DNA from: an uncultured Litorilinea sp.
Lineage (GTDB): Bacteria > Chloroflexota > Anaerolineae > Caldilineales > Caldilineaceae
NCBI GenBank assembly: GCA_937922105.1
Contig: CAKZVN010000040.1
Location: forward strand, 1-12,965
Direction of reading: 5' to 3'
DNA: 12,965 bases
Shown: positions 7,570-12,965 of the stretch, piece after piece
Layout: the number at the start of each line of letters is the position of its first letter
Numbering within the stretch: the first letter of the stretch is position 1
Made by a program: the position numbers and the translations under genes
The notes under the pieces: generated by a model
The model's input: the letters and a program-made list of their open reading frames with translations, nothing else
What the model was told of the DNA's origin: nothing
Databases searched by the model: none

Positions 7570-7722
7570 ACTTTGTCCTGCGCGTCACGCGCCCCGGATT
7601 TGTACTCTTCCGGCGCCCCCACCGCAGTGGACCGCCGGGGGATGTCCATCGTACCGGCGCCACATCAAACGTCTTACCATCACCCCAATCACGCGTAGCC
7701 AAGTTCATTTCTAGGAGGAACT

Positions 7723-9081
7723 ATGTCCAACCCGCAACACCTGTCGCGTCGCCAATTCCTGCGCGTCGCATCCTTCAGCGCCGCCGGTTTGGCGTTGGCA
7801 GCTTGTGCTGCGCCGGCAGCACCGGGTGCCGCGCCGGCTGCCCCCAGTGGCGGCGCCGCGCCCTCGACCGAGAAGATCACCATCCGCTTCCATGCCCGCA
7901 TCGGTCAACAAGAGGACACCCTCTATGACATGATGATGCCCAAGTTCATGGAAGAAAATCCCAACATCGAGTTGGTGCGCGAGTCCTTCCCCGGTGCCGA
8001 ATACCAGACCAAGATTTCCACCATGTTGGCGGGCGGCACCCTGGGCGACGCCATCTGGAGCGCGCTAGGCGGCGCCACCATCTACTTCCAGTGGGCGCAG
8101 GGCACCATCGCCCCCATCAACGACCTGGTCTCCGCCGCCGGCGTGGACCTGAGCGAGTGGTACGAGGGCTGCATCAACGCCATCACCATGGAGGGCAACC
8201 TGCTTGGCCTGCCCTTCAAGGCGCATCCCGGCTGGGCTGTCACCTATTACAACGCCACCGCCTATGCCGAAGTCGGCCTGGATGTACCCACCGCAGACTG
8301 GACGCTGGATGACCAGATTGAGTACGCCAAGGCCCTGCACAAGGTTGAAGGGGACCGCGTCGTTCGCTTCGGCTACCTGCCCGGCGCGCTCGAGCACGCC
8401 TGGAAGGCGCTCCTCTGCGTCACGCGCGCCTATGGTGGTCAACTCCTCAACGAAGACGGCAGCCGCTTCCTCCTCATGGAAGACCCGGCGCGCCAGGCCA
8501 TCCAATACACCTGGGACCTCTTCAATGTCCACAACGTTGCGCCCAAGCCTGACCAAATCCTGGGCACAGTCAACGAAATGTGGATTGCCGGTGCGTTGGC
8601 GATGAACACCGCCGGGACCTTCCGCTCCATTGCCGCCTCCGCCATCGGAGACGCTTTCGAGTGGATGGTGGTCGGCAACGCCAAAGGCCCCGCCGGAGTC
8701 GGTGGTTCCGACTATGAAGTGGACGCTTTCTGCGTCACCACAGCCAGCAAGCACCCCAACGAGGCGTTTAAGTGGGTCGAGTACCTGTGCAACCACGAGA
8801 GCGGCGTACAGCTGGGTCTCATCGGCGGCACCGTCGGCGGTCGCCCGGATGTATACGGTGACCCGCGCCTGCTCGCGTTCCCCTATCGCGTGGTCTTCAA
8901 GGAACTGATGGACAACGCCCAGGCGTCGCGCGTCGTCGGCAACTGGCGCCAGGCCGAGGCCGAAAGCGTCTTGGCCCAGCTGTGCCAACCGCTCTGGGCC
9001 GGCATCGAGCAACCCACCGAGGCGTATCTCTCCCAGATCGCCACGGCAGTCCAGGATGTGCTGGACAAGCCCCGCCCGTAA
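7723..9081 (+). CDS. Sugar-binding lipoprotein (solute-binding protein family 1), Tat-type signal
   Basis: Extracytoplasmic receptor of the second plus-strand CUT1 importer, 452 aa. The ATG at 7723 follows AGGAGG (7713-7718) by four bases. The N-terminus has a twin-arginine motif, SRRQFLR (8-14), an Ala-rich core and the lipobox LAAC with C28, predicting Tat export and a lipid anchor. An Ala/Pro/Gly linker runs to about residue 48, and the mature domain starts KITIRFHARIGQ. Family 1 features include KFMEENPNIEL and the segment STMLAGGTLGDAIWS, matching the A-G-x-x-x-D-A motif of these proteins. The later stretch ASKHPNEAFKWVEYLCN is the common second-lobe helix region. It is clearly not a recent copy of the binding protein at 4190, so a different ligand is likely. 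Ligand identity is not visible. Confidence 0.95.
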   Translation: MSNPQHLSRRQFLRVASFSAAGLALAACAAPAAPGAAPAAPSGGAAPSTEKITIRFHARIGQQEDTLYDMMMPKFMEENPNIELVRESFPGAEYQTKISTMLAGGTLGDAIWSALGGATIYFQWAQGTIAPINDLVSAAGVDLSEWYEGCINAITMEGNLLGLPFKAHPGWAVTYYNATAYAEVGLDVPTADWTLDDQIEYAKALHKVEGDRVVRFGYLPGALEHAWKALLCVTRAYGGQLLNEDGSRFLLMEDPARQAIQYTWDLFNVHNVAPKPDQILGTVNEMWIAGALAMNTAGTFRSIAASAIGDAFEWMVVGNAKGPAGVGGSDYEVDAFCVTTASKHPNEAFKWVEYLCNHESGVQLGLIGGTVGGRPDVYGDPRLLAFPYRVVFKELMDNAQASRVVGNWRQAEAESVLAQLCQPLWAGIEQPTEAYLSQIATAVQDVLDKPRP

Positions 9082-9101
9082 TCGTGCCGTCTCTGTGAAG
9101 T

Positions 9102-9133
9102 CACGGGAGGTCGCTGTCAGGCGGCCTCCCGTG
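9102..9133 (+). promoter_or_regulatory. 13 bp stem-loop between second plus-strand binding protein and malF-type gene
   Basis: CACGGGAGGTCGC (9102-9114) pairs with GCGGCCTCCCGTG (9121-9133) with one G-U pair and a six-base loop, TGTCAG. It begins 20 bases after the binding-protein stop. The following CTTAAGTTGTGTG is not a U-run, so partial termination or 3'-end protection of the upstream message is more likely than full termination. Confidence 0.7.
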
Positions 9134-9189
9134 CTTAAGTTGTGTGCGGACGCCGGCTCGGCGTCGCCCTTTGCCGAGAGGAATAGTCC

Positions 9190-10116
9190 ATGGCAACTGC
9201 AGCACCCACCCGTCGCTCCAGGTTCGGCTCGCCCCTACAACGTCGCGAAGCCATCGAGGGATATCTCTGGATTTCCCCCTGGATCATCGGCTTTCTCGTC
9301 TTTTCGCTGGGGCCGATCATCGCCTCCGCCTATCTAAGTTTCACCCAGTACAAAATCGGCGGCACGCCCGTCTGGATCGGGCTGGAAAACTACCGCCAAG
9401 CCTTTTTCGTTGACAAACAATTTTGGCCATCACTGGGACGCACCGCCTATTACTCGGTGGCGCTGGTTGTCTTGGGGGTCTCGCTGTCGTTGGCGGCGGC
9501 GGTCCTCCTCAATCAAAACATCCGCTTCCGGGCCGTCTATCGCGCGCTCTACTACCTGCCCTCGCTGACTCCCGTGGTCGCGCTCGCCATCTTGTGGCGC
9601 TGGCTCCTCCAACCCCAAGTCGGCCTGGTCAACTTCATGCTCTACCAAGTGGGCATTCCCGGCCCCGGTTGGCTCACCGACCGCAACTGGGCCATCCCGG
9701 CCCTCATCATGATCGGCCTGTGGGCCAGCATCGGCGGCGGGCGCATGATCATCTTCCTAGCCGGTCTCCAGGGTGTGCCCAAAGAGCTGCACGAATCCGC
9801 CGAAATTGACGGCGCCAACGCCATCCAGCGCTTCTTCAGCATCACCTTGCCCATGATCTCTCCCGTCATTCTCTTTAACCTGATCCTGGGCGTAATCGGC
9901 AGTTTCAGCGTCTTCTCCGTCGCCTATATCGCGACAGAGGGCGGCCCCAACTACGCCACCTGGTTCTACATGCTGCATCTCTATTACAACGCCTTCAGCT
10001 ATTTCCAGATGGGCTATGCGTCTGCCTTGGCCTGGATCTTCTTCGTGCTGATCTTCATCCTCTCCTACATCCAGATCAAGCTGTCCAACCGCTGGGTCTA
10101 CTACGAGTTCAGTTAA
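9190..10116 (+). CDS. Carbohydrate ABC transporter permease, MalF type
   Basis: First membrane subunit of the second plus-strand importer, 308 aa. Membrane segment 1 is at about 24-47 (YLWISPWIIGFLVFSLGPII), with others near 86-108, 119-140, 167-193, 222-247 and 278-296. The EAA loop is at about 202-224 (ESAEIDGANAIQRFFSITLP), followed by ATEGGPNYAT (248-257), the counterpart of the LTGGGP element in the other MalF-type proteins here. GAGAGGAAT lies just before the ATG at 9190. It starts 108 bases after the binding-protein stop, with the 9102-9133 stem-loop in between, and ends 12 bases before the malG-type gene. Confidence 0.95.
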   Translation: MATAAPTRRSRFGSPLQRREAIEGYLWISPWIIGFLVFSLGPIIASAYLSFTQYKIGGTPVWIGLENYRQAFFVDKQFWPSLGRTAYYSVALVVLGVSLSLAAAVLLNQNIRFRAVYRALYYLPSLTPVVALAILWRWLLQPQVGLVNFMLYQVGIPGPGWLTDRNWAIPALIMIGLWASIGGGRMIIFLAGLQGVPKELHESAEIDGANAIQRFFSITLPMISPVILFNLILGVIGSFSVFSVAYIATEGGPNYATWFYMLHLYYNAFSYFQMGYASALAWIFFVLIFILSYIQIKLSNRWVYYEFS

Positions 10117-10128
10117 GGATTCCGCGCC

Positions 10129-11046
10129 ATGGCAACCACTCCGCAAAGCGCCCCAGCCATGCTCTCCCCGCGCGCCGCTTCTGCGCGGCGCAGCACACGC
10201 GCCAGCCTCGCCAAACTCGGCACCTCGGCCTTGATCTACTTCATCGCCACCGTAGTCGCCATCCTCTTCATGCTGCCCTTTGTCTGGACCATCGGCAGCT
10301 CGCTCAAGCCGATTACCGAGATCTTCAAGTTCCCGCCCACGCTTTGGCCCCAAGAACCGCGCTGGCAAAACTACGCCGATGTCTTCCGCATTGCGCCCTT
10401 CGGTCGCTTCATCCTCAACACCGCCTATATCACTGCGGTCGCCATGGTGGGCCAAATTCTCTCCGCCGCCGCGGTAGCCTACGGCTTCAGCCGCTTTCGC
10501 TTCCCCGGTCGCGACCCGCTCTTCTTTCTCGTGCTCAGCACCATGATGCTGCCCTGGCAGGTGACCATCGTCCCCACCTTCTTGCTCTTCCGGTTCTTCG
10601 GGATGATCAACACCTATTGGCCGCTCATCATTCCGTCCTTCTTCGGCGGCGGCGCATTCTACATCTTCCTGCTGCGCCAGTTCTTTATGACCATCCCGCG
10701 CGACCTGGACGAAGCCGCCAAGATTGACGGTGCAACCTCCGTGCGTATCTTCTGGAACATCATCCTGCCGCTGGCCAAACCGGCCCTGGCGACCGTCGCC
10801 ATCTTCTCGTTCATCGAGCACTGGAACGAGTTCATCGGCCCGCTGATCTTCCTCAACTCGCCGGAAAAGTTCACCGTCTCCATTGGTCTGCGCTACTTCA
10901 CGGCGTCCTCTTTTGAGAGCGACGAACCGCGCGAAGCCATCCTCATGGCTGCATCGCTGATTGTCGCCGTGCCGCCGTTGACCCTGTTCTTCCTCGCACA
11001 AAAGTACTTCGTGCGCGGCATCGTCACCACTGGCCTCAAGGGATAA
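10129..11046 (+). CDS. Carbohydrate ABC transporter permease, MalG type
   Basis: Second membrane subunit of the second plus-strand importer, 305 aa. A Ser/Arg/Ala-rich cytoplasmic tail of about 30 residues precedes membrane segment 1 (about 33-57). Other segments lie near 95-118, 131-157, 163-183, 216-241 and 270-290. The EAA loop is at about 194-219 (EAAKIDGATSVRIFWNIILP), followed by FSFIEHWNEFIGPL. The tail FVRGIVTTGLKG fits the MalG family. AAGGA (10115-10119), overlapping the preceding stop, serves the ATG at 10129; an in-frame ATG at 10159 is less likely. The next gene begins 35 bases after the stop and is probably in the same transcript. Confidence 0.95.
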   Translation: MATTPQSAPAMLSPRAASARRSTRASLAKLGTSALIYFIATVVAILFMLPFVWTIGSSLKPITEIFKFPPTLWPQEPRWQNYADVFRIAPFGRFILNTAYITAVAMVGQILSAAAVAYGFSRFRFPGRDPLFFLVLSTMMLPWQVTIVPTFLLFRFFGMINTYWPLIIPSFFGGGAFYIFLLRQFFMTIPRDLDEAAKIDGATSVRIFWNIILPLAKPALATVAIFSFIEHWNEFIGPLIFLNSPEKFTVSIGLRYFTASSFESDEPREAILMAASLIVAVPPLTLFFLAQKYFVRGIVTTGLKG

Positions 11047-11081
11047 CTCGACGGCCTCAGCGGAAAGTGTGCTCCACGCCC

Positions 11082-12224
11082 ATGAAGATTACCCGCATCG
11101 CCACCCACCTCATCTCCATGGGGCATCGCAACATCCCCTACGTGGTCATCCACACCGACGAAGGGATTCATGGCGTCGGCGAAGCCTATTCCTGCGGTCC
11201 CGACAAAGCCACCGTCGAAGTCATCCACGATTTCGAGGAATGGCTGGTCGGCCGCGACCCGCGCGACATCGAAGGACTGTGGCACTTGATGTATGCCGGA
11301 TCGCGCTTTCCCGGCGGCTCAGTCGTCAACGCCGCCATCTCCGGCATCGAACACGCACTGTGGGACATTGCGGGCAAGGCTGCCGGGTTGCCCGTCTATC
11401 GCCTGCTGGGCGGCAAATGTCGCGACAAAATTCGCGTCTACCAATCCCCGCGCGGCAATACACCCGAAGAACTCGCCACCGATGCCGTCGCGCTCATCGA
11501 AAAGTACGGCTACACCGCCATCAAGATTGGGCCGTTGCCGCCCAACTGGCAAGCCATGCCCTGGAACCAGGCCTTGCGCGAGACCGAGCGCCGCGTTGCC
11601 GCAGTGCGCGACGCAGTCGGCCCGGACATTGACATCGGGCTGGACCCCCACGCCCGGCTCTTCGAGGTAGGCCGCGCCGTAGAGCTTTGCCAAGTCGTCG
11701 CGCCCTATCGCCCCTTCTTCGTCGAAGAAGCCCTGCGTCCCGAAAACTACGAAGCGATGGCCCAACTCAACCAGAAGGCAGGCGTCCCCCTTGCCACCGG
11801 GGAGATGCTTTACACCCGCTACGAATTTCGCGACTTGCTCGCCGCCAAAGCCGTGGACATCATCCAGCCCGACATTTGTCTTACCGGCGGTCTGTGGGAA
11901 ATGAAAAAGATCGCAGCCATGGCGGAAGCCCACTATGTGTCGGTCGCGCCGCATAACCCGTGCGGCCCCATCGCCACCGCGGTCAACGTCCATTTCGCCG
12001 CCAGCACCACCAACTTCCTCATCCTGGAATACCACGCCGACGACGAAGGTCCGCGCCGCGACATCGTGGACGAACCCATGAAACTGGTGAACGGCTATCT
12101 GGAGATTCCCGACAAGCCGGGCTTGGGCATTGACCTCAACCTGGACGCGCTCGCTCGCTATCCCTTCAAGAGTTGGCGTCGCGCCCAGACCCTGCGCGCC
12201 GACGGCTCCCTCGCCTATCAATAA
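11082..12224 (+). CDS. Enolase-superfamily enzyme, mandelate racemase/galactonate dehydratase type
   Basis: Probable cytosolic Mg-dependent acid-sugar dehydratase, 380 aa. Residues 1-120 form the N-terminal capping domain (start MKITRIATHL; HALWDIAGKAAGLPVYRLLG at 91-110). A TIM-type barrel and a C-terminal cap follow (KPGLGIDLN at 345-353). Expected metal ligands are present: D188 in LDPH, E215 in FFVEE and E241 in TGEM. So are catalytic residues of the galactonate dehydratase type: H190 next to the first ligand, D264 in QPD, H291 in APHNP and E316 in LEY. Strand two reads IKIG (147-150), not the K-x-K of mandelate racemase, which favours dehydration of an aldonate or uronate-type acid. The exact substrate cannot be fixed. 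I chose the ATG at 11082 over GTG 11067 because family members begin MKIT; neither has a strong ribosome-binding site. It follows the second importer by 35 bases. Confidence 0.88.
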   Translation: MKITRIATHLISMGHRNIPYVVIHTDEGIHGVGEAYSCGPDKATVEVIHDFEEWLVGRDPRDIEGLWHLMYAGSRFPGGSVVNAAISGIEHALWDIAGKAAGLPVYRLLGGKCRDKIRVYQSPRGNTPEELATDAVALIEKYGYTAIKIGPLPPNWQAMPWNQALRETERRVAAVRDAVGPDIDIGLDPHARLFEVGRAVELCQVVAPYRPFFVEEALRPENYEAMAQLNQKAGVPLATGEMLYTRYEFRDLLAAKAVDIIQPDICLTGGLWEMKKIAAMAEAHYVSVAPHNPCGPIATAVNVHFAASTTNFLILEYHADDEGPRRDIVDEPMKLVNGYLEIPDKPGLGIDLNLDALARYPFKSWRRAQTLRADGSLAYQ

Positions 12225-12229
12225 CACAA

Positions 12230-12271
12230 CAGGTGGGCGGACGGGTCACGCTCTCTCCGTCCGCCCACCTG
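12230..12271. terminator. Strong stem-loop between convergent genes, probable bidirectional terminator
   Basis: CAGGTGGGCGGACGG (12230-12244) pairs perfectly with 12257-12271, a 15 bp stem with a 12-base loop. It fills the 48-base gap between the dehydratase stop (12224) and the methyltransferase stop (12273). On the minus strand it is followed by TTGTGTTATT, a moderately U-rich tail; on the plus strand there is no U-run. Termination is therefore better supported for the methyltransferase. Confidence 0.75.
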
Positions 12272-12272
12272 C

Positions 12273-12965
12273 CTACCCGGGCACTGCGCCCAAGTTCGGT
12301 CGCTTCCAGACCAAAAATCCCCGGCGCAAATAGCGTGCGCGCAGATCAAGAAGATAACCGCGGCTCGCCAAGCGTCGCGCGCTCGCCGCAAACCAACTAC
12401 GCACGCCCCACACGCGCGCCGCCCGGCATTCCTGCCAAGCCTGTCGCCACGCAACAAAAAAATTATAAATCGGCTCACCGGGGACGACGCGCTGAATCAG
12501 ATCGCGCGGCAAGACGCTCTGGAACTGCGCCGGGTCGAAGCCGCTCCGAAAATTGGTGCCGAAGACCAGCGCCTCGCGCGTCCAAAGTGGAGATGCATCC
12601 GCGTTCCGGCGCAGGACATGCGCCACCCACACGCGGCCCAGCGGGTCCGACGTGCCCTCGATGAGCAAGCCGCCCGGCAACACGCCTGCCGCCATCTGGG
12701 CGTAGGCAGGCGCTACCTGTGCCGGTTCATATTGGCGCAGCACATTAAACGCGCGCACGGCGCGCGCCTGCACCATGCCCGCGCCTTCGTTGTCGCTCAG
12801 GGTGAAGTTGAACCCGCCCAGCCAGAACGACAGACCGTCCCGACGATAGGGCTGTGCTGCGGCTACACGCGCCGGGTCAATCTCGATCCCCACAATAGCC
12901 AGCGTAGGATTCATCCGGCGCAGCCGCTGCCACATCTCCACCGTGGTCACCGGTTCGAAGCCGTA
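12273..12965 (-). CDS. Class I SAM-dependent methyltransferase, 5' end outside the window
   Basis: The last 230 residues of a protein read on the minus strand; the frame is open at the right edge, so the true start lies beyond it. A GTG at 12950 is in frame but falls inside the cofactor-binding motif and is not the start. The first visible residues, YGFEPVTTVEMW, match the end of motif I in a conserved, largely uncharacterised methyltransferase family, where a Gly-rich loop is followed by P-V-T-T. About 20 residues on, VGIEID supplies the acidic residue that usually contacts the ribose. AVRAFNVLRQYEPAQV and LPGGLLIEGTSDPLGR are further family landmarks. It should act in the cytosol; the methyl acceptor is unknown. 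It converges on the sugar operon and has no evident tie to it. Confidence 0.82.
   Translation of the reverse strand, partial: YGFEPVTTVEMWQRLRRMNPTLAIVGIEIDPARVAAAQPYRRDGLSFWLGGFNFTLSDNEGAGMVQARAVRAFNVLRQYEPAQVAPAYAQMAAGVLPGGLLIEGTSDPLGRVWVAHVLRRNADASPLWTREALVFGTNFRSGFDPAQFQSVLPRDLIQRVVPGEPIYNFFVAWRQAWQECRAARVWGVRSWFAASARRLASRGYLLDLRARYLRRGFLVWKRPNLGAVPG

Noticed and set aside
7611..7647. CCCCC/GGGGG inverted repeat with an inner CCAC/GTGG in the leader of the second importer
   Set aside because: Short, GC-only pairing with no U-run and mismatches between inner and outer parts; not better than chance in such DNA.
9757..11001. Open minus-strand frame of about 414 codons opposite the second permease pair
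   Set aside because: Extremely rich in Glu, Asp, Gly and Arg without any motif, as expected from the complement of hydrophobic membrane codons; the plus-strand permeases have clear EAA loops.
11067..11081. GTG start for the dehydratase, adding MCSTP
   Set aside because: Family members begin at MKIT and the extra residues add nothing; the call is not certain because neither start has a strong ribosome-binding site.

Overview
This GC-rich window looks like part of a chromosome of a free-living, sugar-scavenging bacterium. It is most probably a member of the Chloroflexota (Caldilineae/Anaerolineae type). That is inferred from dense CUT1 sugar-importer operons without their own ATPase, lipoprotein binding proteins with Ala/Pro-rich linkers after the lipobox cysteine, and overall protein style. 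No rRNA or other taxonomic marker is present.

Layout. Minus strand, reading leftwards from a divergent control region (3754-4189): a solute-binding lipoprotein (3753-2407), a MalF-type permease (2324-1263), a MalG-type permease (1240-188) and the first 51 codons of an unidentified protein running off the left edge (154-1). Plus strand, reading rightwards: binding protein (4190-5551), MalF-type (5679-6620) and MalG-type (6617-7462) permeases; then a second complete set of binding protein (7723-9081), MalF-type (9190-10116) and MalG-type (10129-11046) permeases; then an enolase-superfamily acid-sugar dehydratase candidate (11082-12224). A strong stem-loop separates this from a convergent, 3'-complete but 5'-truncated methyltransferase (12965-12273, minus strand).

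How it works together. Three separate importers of the carbohydrate uptake transporter-1 type each have a binding lipoprotein and two membrane subunits. None has an ATP-binding subunit, so all three probably depend on a shared MsmX/UgpC/MalK-type ATPase encoded elsewhere. The dehydratase at the end of the second plus-strand set suggests that at least one substrate yields an aldonate or uronate-type acid sugar. No transcription factor or complete glycoside hydrolase lies in the window.

Regulation. The 436-base divergent region has back-to-back promoter candidates with two perfect palindromes between their -35 boxes. The second plus-strand importer has its own promoter candidate (7506-7535) with the same extended -10 sequence (TGnTACCAT). 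Each of the three gaps between a binding-protein gene and the following malF-type gene holds an inverted repeat (15 bp stem at 2337-2371; weaker at 5568-5603; 13 bp stem at 9102-9133). This fits a post-transcriptional or attenuation step that keeps binding protein in excess over permease. I found no evidence for a wholly new system; the regulatory layout is the most interesting part.
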